Shown piece after piece: positions 36,403 through 47,553 of a stretch of DNA of 64,000 nt. The DNA is from Siphonodentalium dalli (Eukaryota > Mollusca > Scaphopoda > Gadilida > Siphonodentaliidae). Where the stretch lies: the NCBI GenBank assembly GCA_032622095.1, contig CP136066.1, forward strand, positions 134,075,917 to 134,139,916, read 5' to 3'. The position numbers were made by a program, and so were the translations under genes. Every line of letters begins with the position of its first letter. Positions within the stretch are counted from its first letter, which is position 1. The notes beneath the pieces were generated by a model that worked only from the letters and a program-made list of their open reading frames with translations, did no database searches and was not told where the DNA came from.

Positions 36403-37745
36403 AGTGAACGGACAGACGATGGAGACGCTGATACTGACGAAATGGTAGCTGTGGGACCTTCGACAAGAGTTATGGGACTTCCATATTGTGTTCTTACGAA
36501 ATGCCTCATCTGGGACTAAACCACAAAACACCTAGCTACAAGGTGACTGAAGATCCAAAACTAATGTTATCAACCAGAAACCAATGACAAGACAAAATAT
36601 TGCAAAATGGGCCATAGCTCCTAAAAACTTAGGGAAAAATTATAAATTGACCAAACATGTTCTGGGACTTTTAGTGGACTATGGAACTTTTTGACGGCTC
36701 ACAAAAATATGGTATCCAGGAGTGTCCAAAAATGTCCATGGGCTACTACGACTTTTGTCTGAATCCAAATTTAATGAGACAATAATATACGATAAAATTG
36801 TGGGACTTTCAAAAAGTCTCATGAGCCAGGAAAAAGTCCCACAACATACCATTAGTATTTTAAAAGACGGAAAAACGACGGACAGAACAACCAATAACAT
36901 AATATGTTCCGTTTTTTTTTTCAAATAAAAATTTGGGAATGTCAGTCCAACAGTTTAACTGAAAGTATGAAAATATGTACTATTGGTTTAAAAACAAATG
37001 TTCCATTGAATACTGGTTGGATAATCAAACTTAGAACAATTCTAACCTAAAATCAAATTTACAGGCATGAAATTTCACTGTTGAAAATTTTTATGAAAGT
37101 TGGAGTCAAACTGCAACCCCCTCTACACTCGCTCCCCATTGCCCCTAACATTGCCCTCATCAACCCCCCCCCCCCCCAAATCAGCTCAGAAGTCATTAGG
37201 GATCTACAAGTTATTATAACAGTACCCAACTTGAATTCAACAGCATAGATAAGGTGAGTGGGGATAGTTAAAATCTCTTATCTCTGCCCCCTATTCAAAC
37301 CAATCTATGGGATCCATTCATCTACTAGTAGTAATTTCAAACAGTCTATTAAAGACATATTATGTACTTATTCAGGTGCGTGAAACTAATAAGTTACTAT
37401 TCAGGCGCTATGCCAACTGTGGGAATGTAGCATTCTACTAGCATTACCAAAAATCTCAAAGAAATCGACCATACCGATCCATAGATATCATCGTCTAAAC
37501 TACGGTTAATTGTAAATATTTACATCTCGATTCGGGATGCGACAATCGGCGATAAACTAAAGAAAATTATTTTGCCATCAAGATTCATTCCATTTAATTA
37601 ATATATAATAATGACGGTATGTGTACTGTAAATTAGAATTAATAATCGTAAAAATAACTACTTTGAGCAAGATTATTCTCCATTTCTATTTGGTCACCCA
37701 ACCTGAGTGTTTCACATCACTTTAACTCATTGGATGTAACTATAT
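36403..37745. other. Intron stretch with no recognised element
   Basis: Contains repeated 'gtgggac(t/c)tt' words between 36,450 and 36,840 and a run of 12 C at 37,167-37,179. No domain-bearing frame seen. Confidence 0.4.
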
Positions 37746-37749
37746 AACT

Positions 37750-37985
37750 TAATGTAAGCCAAGGTCATATTTATAGACAGTTTGGTTTCTACTCTCCCAC
37801 CCACACTTTTTAGACAGGGTATGTAGAATATCTATTTTCATTTCAAGGACAATATCTGTATACATTTTAACAATTAAACAATTAAGCGTTTGCTGTCTAT
37901 AAAAATATGACTATTTATCAACCTGAATAGCACAAGATAAGGCTTTAGAATGCCCCAGCATCATTCTCAGAGTATTGGATTTTCA
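37750..37985. repeat. Dispersed repeat pair with 7,140-7,545
   Basis: See the partner at 7,140. The copy here is shorter, missing part between 'caatatctgtatacat' and 'acaattaagcgtttgct'. Confidence 0.7.
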
Positions 37986-38503
37986 AAACTTTCCCGTGGG
38001 AGAACCTGCAGACACCTCTCTATTTGGAGGGGGACTCTCCCTCCTAAGCCTGCCCCGTCTTGGGCCTACCACCTTCTGGATATACCATATATCGTTCTAG
38101 GACAGAAAGGGTATCCAAACAATATACCTGGATCAACCCCATGAAAGCTCACATATATACCGTTACCAGTAAAGATAAATTCAGGGAACATACATGTTAA
38201 CCATCCAGCATCTAATTAATAAACTGGAATACTTAAAAAAATATCTCACTTAGAATAGGAAATAATATCCCTATGAACATGTAACCTAAACTTAAATTCT
38301 TATTAATAGGACACAGAAAATCGAAAGACCAAGTTTCCACTCAATGAAAGATCAATTTTCTTCTCTATTTAAAGAAGTGTAAGAATTTAGGCAACTTGAC
38401 AGACCTATTTCAGCTTGTCAATAACCAGGGCTAACCAGTTATTTGCAAGCATGGATATGTACTATTACCTTTGTCCATGACTTTGTTTCTTTTACACTTT
38501 TAA

Positions 38504-40150
38504 TAGTCCATTAGCTGGTAGGACCCCTCTTATTCGGTTACCATTTTGTTCCGATTATGATGGGATGGAGGAAAGTGATATGCCATATATTAAAGTGATG
38601 TCATTGTGATTGGATTTCAACAGGTGATGTGTCATTTTGTTGGTATTTGAATACTCTATCCACTGGTAGCAAAAAAAATATGACGTTTTTCATTGATGAT
38701 GTCACCAGAGGTCAAAATGTCGTGCAAGGGTGATGAAAACACAAATATAATAGTCTGGGATCTGTTTGGGTACCCCTGCACCCCCAACCACAGGACTTAA
38801 CTTCTCACCCCACTTATTATCTTCCTTATAATGTCCTTCAACTTTTAAGCAATGTTATCACGAACAAAAGTGGCTGCATACACACGAGACAAAAGATGAC
38901 GTCCAACATGGCACCGTTTTTAAGAGGAGGTACTATAAGTCAGTTTGATGAGAAAATCTTGTCAAATGTATACAAATGTATGTATTATTGTGAAACTAAG
39001 ACATAGTGCTAAAGCTGAAATTGGAACTCCACATCCAAGATGGTCACCAAAATGGCCACCGGAAGTGGAAAATATAACTATTTTTCACTAATATCTTCTA
39101 AATTTCTGCTGTTTAGAACTGGTTGAGAATTGGGACTTAATTTTGTATTTTTCATGTTAACTGATCATTGGAGCAATGAAATATGCAATTATGTAGATAC
39201 CAGCCCCTTCCAATCCCTCAAAAATTGGATTTTACAGAACGCGGCATAAATTAAAAAAAAAATCACAATTTGGATTCTAGTCATATTTCAACAAGAAATG
39301 AGCAGAACTGTGCAATGTAAGTCAAGTGTAACATTACTTATGAATATTCCAACTCAATTGATAAAAAGGTCACTTTAGCTCAAAATGGCCACCAAAATGA
39401 CAGCCAAATAATGGAAAAGATATTGCCCCAGCGTGCCCTGCAATCGGTTACAAGTTGTGATTGATGAATAAAATTGACTAATATGCCCTCTATACATTGA
39501 ATAATAATATCGATAATGCACCTTTTTTAACCAATTTTGCCCTAAAAAGGTAGCATTATGTCTTAGCTTCACAATAATGTATGCATTTGTATAAATTTAT
39601 CAAGATTTTCTCTTAATTATTTGCATCAAACTGACTTATAGTGCCACGTCTTAAAAATGGCGGCCATGTTGTTCGCCATCTTGTCTTGTCTGTACGTGCC
39701 CTCTTTTTTTTCATGTCAACATTGCTTAAAAGTTGAGGAACATAATAAGGAAGAACATGAGAGGGGTGAAGTTAAGTCCTGTGGTTGAGGGTGCAGGGGT
39801 ACCCTATCAGATCCCAGACTATAATATTTGTGTTTTCATCACCGTTGCGTGACGTTTTGACCTCTGTTGACATCATCAATGAAAATGTCATCGAGTATTC
39901 AAATAGCTACAAATGACATATCACCTGTTAAAATCCAATCATTATGACATCTCTTATATGGGATATCAGTTTTCCCCACCCCATCATAATCGGAAAAAAA
40001 TGATAACCGAGTAAAGGTACAATAAGACCCAAAATATTTGCTGCTAACATCGTTATTCCAGACCAGTACATATTAGGGTACATGAAAATACCAAAGTTAA
40101 GCAATTGGGGGGGGGGGGGTGCACGAGGGGTCCTACCAGCTCATGGACTA
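38504..40150. mobile_element. 1.65-kb element with ~500-bp inverted arms
   Basis: The left arm (38,504 to about 39,012) begins 'tagtccattagctggtagga'; the right arm (about 39,552-40,150) ends 'tcctaccagctcatggacta'. Between them many stretches pair: 'tgatgaaaacacaaatat' with 'atatttgtgttttcatca', 'ggacttaacttctcacccc' with 'ggggtgaagttaagtcc', 'tcagtttgatgagaaaatct' with a diverged complement. Arms differ by substitutions and indels, so the structure is old. TAA flanks both ends (38,501-38,503; 40,151-40,153), consistent with but not proof of a Harbinger-type 3-bp target duplication. Confidence 0.8.
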
Positions 40151-40224
40151 TAATTATACATGTACCAGTAAAGAAAAAAAACATCCAATTTCGTCTCTTT
40201 ATTTTAAATTGCTTGCATTTTCAG

Positions 40225-40662
40225 GAGAGCTTGTGAGGTTTGTACAAGAATTGTTCCAGGCAGGGACCGACACAACATCATCAGCATTGAGTTTCAGCCT
40301 CTTATACATTTTACAAGATCCTGCCTTTCAACAGCAACTTCATGACGAACTTGATTCCGCCATACAAAGTAACCACCTACCATCGATAGCTGACAGAACT
40401 GCCTTGCCCCTCTTAAATGCCACCATTTTGGAGACAATAAGGATGTCTGCTGTTGTACCTATCGGTCTTTCCCACCGTGCCTCAGAAGAGATTCAGTTCC
40501 GTGGCTATACAATACCACAAGAAGCTCATCTTCTGCACAATGTGCATTCGGCACTATTTGACAAAACCCATTTTCCAGATCCCACAAAATTTCTGCCATC
40601 CAGATTCATTGATGAGAAGGGGGAAAATATCATTCCAGAGGAATACGTAGCTTTTTCAATAG
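40225..40662 (+). CDS. CYP2-type P450 exon 4: I-helix to K-helix and meander
   Basis: The exon starts after 'gcattttcag' and reads (G)ELVRFVQELFQAGTDTTSSA, the I-helix with the oxygen-activating AGTDTT. Then come LYILQDPAFQQQLHDEL (J-helix area) and the K-helix motif in LNATILETIRM (ExxR). RGYTIPQEAHLLHNVHSALF, HFPDPTKFLPSRFID (the PxxFxPxRF meander) and EYVAFSIG follow, stopping inside the heme-loop signature. It ends 'tcaatag|gtatgt', phase 1, matching exon 5. The frame is fully open with no lesion. The usual 'PKG' before the second strand is PQE here, a mild departure. Confidence 0.93.
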
Positions 40663-40929
40663 GTATGTACACAAATCATCATGAGAAACATGCATGTACT
40701 AGTATGGTTCCTGTTTATGATGCTGCCAATCTGTAATTTGTAGAATGTCTAGCAATGCTAGAGATAGGCAGCACAGGGCATTGGAATTTTTAGTTTATGG
40801 GGAAAAAGCAGTCTCAAATCATGGACACTGTCATGCACAGCTGTGTTTGTAATTTTATGTGCAGAATATGTGCTTCACTTTAAACCAAAATGTTATTGGA
40901 GAAATGCAAACAAAACCTGACATAGCCTG

Positions 40930-41245
40930 GAGACAAACCCATGCATAGCAGCCGTTCATACATAAATTACATTCCAGAGCGTTCCACTTATTTGGTGCAG
41001 CAACACTGAAAGCACGGTGACTGGCTAGGGCAGACTCTCCAGTGTTGTTGTTGAGTCCGACTTCATTCTTTTGTCAAAGATCCTGACACGGTTTGTATAC
41101 CGGAGCAATCTCTTGAAGATAAGCTGGAGCAAATTCAAATGCACAGCGATGAGCAAGTCACAGAATTTTGAAGTCGTTCCACTGTTTGGCGAGCAGCCAA
41201 TGGAGTTGTTTAAGAACCGGCATGATGTGGTCTCGGTATCCGGCC
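40930..41245 (-). pseudogene. Antisense 3'-terminal fragment of a CR1/L2-like LINE
   Basis: Read on the minus strand from about 41,245 the sequence gives LKQLHWLLAKQWNDFKI, then FEFAPAYLQEIAPVYKPCQD and SHRAFSVAAPNKWNALE. This is the typical C-terminal tail after the reverse transcriptase in CR1/L2-group non-LTR retrotransposons (usual form 'LHWLPVxxRIxFK... APxYL ... RxFSxAAPxLWNxLP'). A frame change and stop near the middle show it is dead. It lies between P450 exons 4 and 5, in the opposite orientation to the gene. Confidence 0.75.
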
Positions 41246-41457
41246 CTGATACTATGCATGCAGCTACATATTGTATGGCCCACAGTTTCCCCGAGTGATT
41301 TACCACACAAATACCAAGTGAACTAGTTTTTTGAGTGCCGATTTTGTCCGAAATGATCAAATGCGAGCCCATATTAAGGCCGATATTTCTGGCAGTTGCT
41401 CAGTTGTGTCTGGCAATCTCTGATTGTGACTAACTCTTCTTAACATTTCAATTGCAG

Positions 41458-41642
41458 GAAGACGTCTGTGTCCAGGAGAGTCTCTTGCTAAAATGGAATT
41501 ATACCTGTTCTTGTCAGCTCTACTACAGAACTATAACCTACTGCCTGCTGATGGAATACATCCCCCAACAGTGGAGGGGTCCCTCGGAGTCACGCACAGC
41601 CCAAAGCCATTCATGATCCGAGCACTGAGAAGGAACCGATAG
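41458..41642 (+). CDS. CYP2-type P450 last exon: heme-binding loop and C-terminus
   Basis: After 'attgcag' the exon completes the signature begun in exon 4: FSIG + [17 protein letters not shown], i.e. FxxGxRxCxGE with the axial cysteine that ligates heme iron. [13 protein letters not shown], then the variable [16 protein letters not shown] and a basic tail ending at TAG (41,640-41,642) follow. Length from the cysteine to the stop is normal for CYP2 proteins. The exon is intact and the splice borders are good. Confidence 0.94.
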
Positions 41643-41866
41643 AACAATATATGTGCAAATATTCTAGCTTTTATATTACCAAATGTTGCTGACAGAAGGA
41701 AGTACCAAGATCCATTTATTAACATTATTACCCCAGCCATAGGGCATTAATAACCAATCCTTGCATACATATAGTAGGAAACTCTCCAAGCGGCTAATGT
41801 GTGGCTTAGGATTAATAGCATACTAACATTATCCATCATCTCCTAACTGAGATGGTACTTGGTTAA

Positions 41867-42342
41867 AGGTACCGTACTCAATCCGAACAGAGGGTTCCCA
41901 TCTCAACAGATTCCAACAACAACAATCCGATCAGAGGGTCCTATATTACTATTTCTTTGGCTTTGGGGGTAAAAAATATTTGATTCGAGTCGAGGAACCC
42001 ATCAAATAAACCTCAGAGTTATTAGATATTGATTTTTGAAATTTTTTATTTACTCGAGATGAGTACTAATAATTGCCCGTAATCTGCTCGGGATGTGTAC
42101 ATCAAAATCTATTCAAACAGACAAGGATGGATAACTCTAAAATCAAGTGGTAATAATAACGCAATTTTGACTGAGTTCTGGGCCAGAAAGTATTCCCGAT
42201 AATGAAAAATAATAGATTTCTAAAATCGATATCTAACAAATCTGAGCTTTGATGGGCGACTTCCTCGACTCGAATCAAATATTTTTGACCCCCGAAACCA
42301 TTGAAATAGTAATTGAGAGGAGTTTTATCGGATTGAGTACCT
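41867..42342. mobile_element. TIR element with AGGTACTCAATCCGA ends (~0.48 kb)
   Basis: Left 'ttaaaggtaccgtactcaat' + 'ccga' and right 'tcggattgagtacctttaa' are inverted. Internally 'tttgattcgagtcgaggaa' mirrors 'ttcctcgactcgaatcaaa', and other blocks also pair, so the element is largely a degenerate foldback. TTAA lies at both ends (41,863-41,866; 42,343-42,346) and could be a target duplication, but it could also be part of the TIR. Confidence 0.7.
42005..42010 (+). promoter_or_regulatory. Candidate polyadenylation signal AATAAA
   Basis: First AATAAA downstream of the P450 stop, 363 bases away, but it falls inside a TIR element, so its use by the gene is uncertain. Confidence 0.3.
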
Positions 42343-42581
42343 TTAACAGAGTCCCCCACGATCGCTGAAGAATGAGGTACCAACTAACATTTAACATACA
42401 GTACAATGGCAAAGAGCGTAATTTAAGTGCAAGACGTATTCACGCTGTGACTTTATGAGTCTATCATGCTAACCACTGGGGCACCATGTCACTGTAAAGC
42501 TGATACATGTACAATTACCTGCAATTGTAGTTCAACGAAACAGACTTCAATGAAATAACAGATCGATTAATATCATAGTAA

Positions 42582-44172
42582 GGCCAAAAAAATATATATA
42601 CCTGTGTTTCTGGTGACATGCAAGAAAAAAATAGGGGCGGGGGCAGGCGGGGGGGGGGGTGGCTTTTCATTTTATTTAATTTTTTCATTTTATTTTCAAC
42701 TTAGCTCAAAATAAATATGAATGTAACCCCCAAGCCTACTTCTCCTTGTTTGTAATTGACTATAAAATAATAAAACTAAGTAGATTATGTTAGAATATAG
42801 TGTAATTTATTGTCTTATTAATAAAACATGGAAAAACATGATGTTTACAATAGAGATCGATATTTGCCATGAATAACCGTTCCTTTAAAATGTGCAAGGA
42901 AAGAACTTCATATACATCTATGTACTGCATACGGTAGTGGTGATCTTAAAGCCGCATGGCAGTTTGAGCTCCAAAATACACTTAATAATATATGCTTTTG
43001 AATTTTTCCCGGTATCAAAATAGGTTGATAAATACTTGAACTACATTTCTACAGACATTATATGTCCCAGAAAGACGTATTGAGGTCATAACAAATACAA
43101 CTTTAAACACGGTGTTTGGGTCCCAAACAAACAGCCATGTGCAAGACATTGAACAGAATAGAGCATTCCATTCTATTCCTGATATGGTAGAAATAATGAG
43201 TGTTGTTTCACTTGTGTGGGAAAAATTTAAAACAGTTGGAAAATGACTATGGCCATGGACATTATTTTCATGTAACCATTAAAAATACTATATAGCATAT
43301 GTAACCGTTAATAGTATGTTGATACATGTATTTTGTTTATGTATCAATCTATCTTATACTTCCTTCCAAAATTACGTAGACAAAATTTGGAAGCTTGAAT
43401 GAGCCATGTCTGTTTAAAAACAATTGTGTTAAATATTATTAGCCAGGAAGGCTGTTAAATGTCATGCACATGTAGCTAGTAGTTAAAACTATTATATTCA
43501 AATTAATAGTCCAAAATATATGTGTGATCTTGATATAAGTGAATATTTAGAGTTTTCACCATTGTAGTGGCTATCCCATAATAGCATGCTGTGTGAAAGC
43601 ATGAGTTCCCTGTATGTGAACAATATTGAACCTGCTTTTAAAAAATCACCACCCTCCCACAAATGCTCAATGTTTGCATCCATACTAGTGTTACACCTTT
43701 TAATGCATACCTATCACTAATTTAGCTAAATAATGTTGAGAAAGTCTATGTCCAAACTCATTTAATTTCTATTAACCAATTCCCCTTCACATCAAATTGA
43801 GTTAATAAACGTATATAGGCTCAATCATGAACAATAAGCCTGAAAGACATTGTTTTATTCTTGTTTCATGTTCCCTATCTTCGAGTTAGTCCGTTATTTT
43901 GCGATGAAATGTCCGTTTTTGGATGTGTGATGTCACGAGTTACACAGTTAATTAACTTAATTATGTTAATGACTTATTGAATTAAATTAATGACTAACTA
44001 ATAGAAAATGAAGATGATTTTGCATATTTTTACATGGAATTTTTCCAGGTGGCATAAAAATAAAACCAGATGAGACCAAATTTTGCAAAATGATTAAAAT
44101 GAAAACCGTCGGGTGTTCCGAAATTGGGGCGGGCGGGTCACCGGAAACACAGGTCATTTTTTTTTTTTGGCC
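42582..44172. mobile_element. Harbinger-type non-autonomous element (1.59 kb), TAA duplications
   Basis: Left end 'ggccaaaaaaatatatatac' + 'ctgtgtttctggtgac' and right end 'gtcaccggaaacacag' + 'gtcat(t)nggcc' are inverted copies of about 40 bases. TAA flanks both ends (42,579-42,581; 44,173-44,175). TAA duplication and GGCC start fit PIF/Harbinger. The left subterminal region has a G-run (42,633-42,659), mirrored by a GC-rich patch at 44,121-44,134. No transposase is visible inside. A fragment of the same end ('taggccaaaaaaacag') is at 35,017. Confidence 0.75.
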
Positions 44173-44214
44173 TAAATACATGCACCAGTATTTTGAATTA
44201 TCCCAGAGAGAATA

Positions 44215-44585
44215 AACACAATTAAAGATGATCCGACCATCTACATATCAATGTTAACATCCATGACAAATTTAATGTTGATCCGACCAAAGGTACGACC
44301 TGTAGCCTGTGCCAAAGGATTTAGTCATGGAAAGAGTAAAATCCAAGATGGCTGCTGGTGGCCACGTTTTTTGGCAGAACGACCCCAAAATTACTCATTC
44401 CCATCAATGTCAATATTAACATCCATGACAAATTTCATGGTGATCAGACGAACTATACGACCTGTAGCCCGTGCTAATGGATTTTTCCACATGACCCCAA
44501 AATGATTCGTTCCATCTACATGTCAATGTCAACAGCTATGACAAATTTCATAATGACACGATCAAAGGTACGACCTATAGATACA
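44215..44585. repeat. ~163-bp tandem array, block 5 (about 2 units)
   Basis: 'aaggtacgacctgtagcc', 'aagatggctgctggtggcc', 'cgaccccaaaat' and 'catccatgacaaattt' match blocks 2 and 3; a third, truncated unit ends at 44,580. Confidence 0.85.
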
Positions 44586-44689
44586 TGAACATTACCGTGA
44601 TTTACAGGCCTTTAAATGGAATATCTGCAGAAGTCTCACATGCTCTTACCTGTATATAACAGGTTGCAGATAACCAGACCAGGGTTCAA

Positions 44690-45192
44690 TTTGGCATCTA
44701 TACAAGCAATTGGCGCATGTCACATGTATGACTAGGTCCTATATTTTGAAACTTGTCCACCTCAAAATCATCATGTTAATTCGCCTGTGCGCTTCTTAAT
44801 AAGAAATACAATATACATGTATGTATACCTTGCCAGACTTCCAGTTTAGTATTGTAGTACCAATATTGGTCTAAGATACAAAATAAATTAGAAACATGTT
44901 GATGTCAATAACAGTTGTATGTTTTAGTTGGGATATCTTCAAACCAGTTGAATAAGACACAAAAAAGTTAGACATTAAAACACAACCCTATCTATATTTC
45001 TAAGGACAGAGTAAGTTGATAATTTCGAATGGCGATTGCATTTGAAGATAAGTTTTCAACAACAATGTGTTTGTGTGAAATGAGGGGTACATGTACAACT
45101 GTTCTAATTAGAGTCTATATAGACAGGGAACTATTGCAGTGTGACAATTATATGTAATGGGACAGTCTGCACTACAGATATTATTAACCAGG
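44690..45192. repeat. Duplicated segment B, copy 1 (partner 49,700-50,600)
   Basis: 'ataccttgccagacttc(c/t)agtttagta', 'caatatt(g/a)gtctaagata', 'catttgaagata', 'gtgtttgtgtgaaatgaggg', 'ggactattgcagtgt' equivalents and 'taatgggacagt' occur in order in both copies. This copy lacks the insertion present at 50,026-50,411 in the partner. No protein domain is seen. Confidence 0.85.
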
Positions 45193-47014
45193 GTATCCGC
45201 TAGGGGTTGGGGGAATGTGGCCGTATTTGGGAAGCACAGTACCTGTCGAGGGGAAAATTGGATGTTTATCACTGAAAGTAGACATTTTCTTGCACTTGAG
45301 ACAACAGGCAGGATCAATGAACTAAAAGCATGTAAGCACAACAGCATAACATGGATATGCCTTTTATTTAAATAGTAGCAATATTAAAAGCCGACATCAA
45401 AGACTACCAACATCAAAGACTGCCGGGGTTGGCAAAAGACGCATTGTATTGTCACACAGTCCAGCAGTAACAGGTGTTACGTAAGGAGATGAGTATGTGC
45501 TATACCACGTTCTGCGTCGCTGCTTTCTTTGTATTTTGTTCACAGTACCGATCAAAACTAGTTGTTGTAAAATCAAAAGCCATTCCTCAGATGAAGATGA
45601 CCTCATGCTGGATTCGTAAAATGGATAATTTTGTAATAATTGGATAGGGATTAAATACACTGATAATAACTACTAATAATTTAATTGTTTTATTTTTAAT
45701 TAAACATTCCCTTGATACAGATCTTAATTTGGGGGAAAAGTTATGCACTGTTCGTCGCAGCGACTGCCAAAACTCACCTGTGTTCATTGTTGTAGCTCAG
45801 AACCCCCAATCCAATGACATACCGATGTATATTGCACATTTTGAGCGGAAATAGTGGGCTAGAAACTTATTGACAGAAATCTGACAGAGAGGCTGATTAC
45901 TACTAAATATTCGCCCAACAAAGCATTATCCATGATTTTGTAGACAACTGTGCACATGGTCCGTGCTACTGATCATGTCTTATTCAGGCACCAAGTGTAG
46001 GATTCCTTGCAATCTGTTAATCGTCAGCGCCGGTGATCGCTTGTCCTGTGTAAAAAGCGGACTGAGCTAGGTCTGTGGCTAGTTTGTGACCAAATTAAGT
46101 CAAGGTTGGGGAAGGGAATGAGGCCACTGGACGGCCGGCCTGCCGTAGTAGTGGAAACCCTGTATTAACATTCCTAATTTCAACACTTGATTTTCAAGTG
46201 TTATGTGACACTAATTGCTAAACAAAGCAATTTTTTCACATAAAGCCATTAAAGGTGGACCGGACCACTTTTGATTGACCCAGGAATGATAACCGGATGG
46301 CAGAGGACTGGAACGGACCAGTCTGGACCGCCTTGAACGTTGACCGATCCGGATCCCTATTCTCTAATCCCCTGGCCATTGAGTTGATCGACATTCTAAG
46401 CCAAACTAACAACCATGCTACCTATTTTATGTATACCGTAACCCAACTTGATTAGGGGCCGAATTTCCCTGTTAAATACGCTGGACCGGTCCAACCTCCA
46501 CCTGTCTGGTACTTTCTGGTCCAATATCGTACACTTCCGCTCTTGGGTAATGTGTTATCGGATAAAATCTGAAATGAATCATTGTGACTATATCTTATTT
46601 TCGGACATGGTTCATTGATCAGTATTGTTCTATTATTGTAGTCAACAAATTGACAGCTAGATCAGGGCTTAAAATCCATTGGAAGTGATGAGAATCAAAA
46701 TTGATTCGGATATTTTGATATTTAAGAATCAAGATATCGGCACGATGTGCCAAATTCAGATTATAAGGGCCATAGCCTGATCGGGGTGGGTACTGAAGGG
46801 AGTACCACATAGAATTCCGCACTGCACTTCCATTTCTGGTAACAATTATGTTATTGCAATTAACAGCCAAGAAGGGACCAGTCTAGAAGTTTTGAAAATT
46901 TGCTTATTTGGCAGAAGTGGGCTGTTTGTTATCAGGGAGAGGTCATATAAATGGCCGAAGTTCAGTTTATACCCAACATCACCTTTCTATGATCCAATAA
47001 TTTGTATATAATAC
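45193..47014. other. Intergenic stretch, no supported gene
   Basis: Mixed composition. Minus-strand frames at 45,397-45,787 contain serine-rich and basic patches but no domain I can name. The 46,240-46,540 part repeats 'ggaccgg' and 'ggtcca' words, giving a GC-richer patch of unknown nature. Confidence 0.4.
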
Positions 47015-47017
47015 TAA

Positions 47018-47391
47018 GGCGACACCAATTTTTAAGTCTGGTTTACGAACATGTGGGGAGAAAAAAGTAGATGCAGGAGGGAAAAAAATAAAAATAAAAA
47101 AAATTGTCCCCCCAATTTATATCAAGGAAATCGTGGAATTTGACATAAATTTTTAAAAATTGTGAAAAAAAATTTTTTAATGAAATTCTGAACCAAACAA
47201 GACATTTCTTGTCACGAAATACATGAAAATATGGATCTGTAAATGATCATAAGCAGAACCGGATGCGACAGCACATGAATTCAGTACGCGTGTAAAAAAA
47301 ATTGGGAGATTTTTTTTTTTATTTTTTGTCCTTGAATGGAAAAAAAGTTGAAGGAGGTGTTCGTAAACCAGATTTAATAATTGGTGTCGCC
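47018..47391. mobile_element. Harbinger-type MITE (374 bp), TAA duplications
   Basis: TIRs of about 36 bases: left 'ggcgacaccaatttttaagt' + 'ctggtttacgaaca', right 'tgttcgtaaaccagattta' + 'ataattggtgtcgcc'. TAA flanks both ends (47,015-47,017; 47,392-47,394). The interior is A-rich on the left and T-rich on the right (itself partly palindromic). TAA duplications and GGC ends support PIF/Harbinger. Confidence 0.87.
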
Positions 47392-47553
47392 TAAAGCCCA
47401 TTTAAAAAATCATTACGGTACAATGAGTAATTACTCCATTACAATCAGAAAATACAGTTTAAATATGCTCTTTGAACATATGCATACTGGTATATGAGAG
47501 AGAAATCACTTCTCCCTAGAACAAGTCGCCCTCTAAGCTGGTCCCTGCATTAA

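Larger units (their letters stand above)
31060..40224 (+). other. P450 intron (9.2 kb), repeat-filled
   Basis: Bounded by the donor at 31,060 and 'gcattttcag' ending at 40,224. It contains two 163-bp tandem arrays, family A copy 5, a 7,140-related repeat and a 1.65-kb long inverted repeat that ends 74 bases before exon 4. No additional P450 exon is needed by the reading frame or seen. Confidence 0.75.
24576..41642 (+). pseudogene. CYP2-type cytochrome P450 locus, probably inactivated
   Basis: Four P450 exon blocks lie in order on the plus strand: 24,576-24,924, 30,614-31,059, 40,225-40,662 and 41,458-41,642. All joints are phase 1 with GT/AG borders. Known family function: a membrane-anchored heme monooxygenase of the endoplasmic reticulum that uses P450 reductase for electrons. 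The order anchor, PPGP hinge, C-helix WxxxRR, I-helix AGTDTT, K-helix ExxR and FxxGxRxCPGE is complete, but the second block carries two stops and a frameshifting loss of part of the protein. Introns of 5.7 and 9.2 kb are filled with transposons. Outer exons are clean, so inactivation is recent, or the middle block is mis-assembled. Substrate cannot be inferred. Confidence 0.85.

Noticed and set aside
42439-42500. tRNA-like or SINE head on the minus strand ('ggtgccccagtggttagca')
   Set aside because: The A-box is attractive, but no acceptable B-box (GGTTCGANNCC) follows at the right distance and no cloverleaf forms, so I do not list an RNA gene or SINE.
45397-45787. Two minus-strand frames with serine-rich and basic patches (RSSSSEEW, QRKQRRRTW)
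   Set aside because: They vaguely resemble the start of a Harbinger nuclease, but no catalytic motif or supporting element ends were found.
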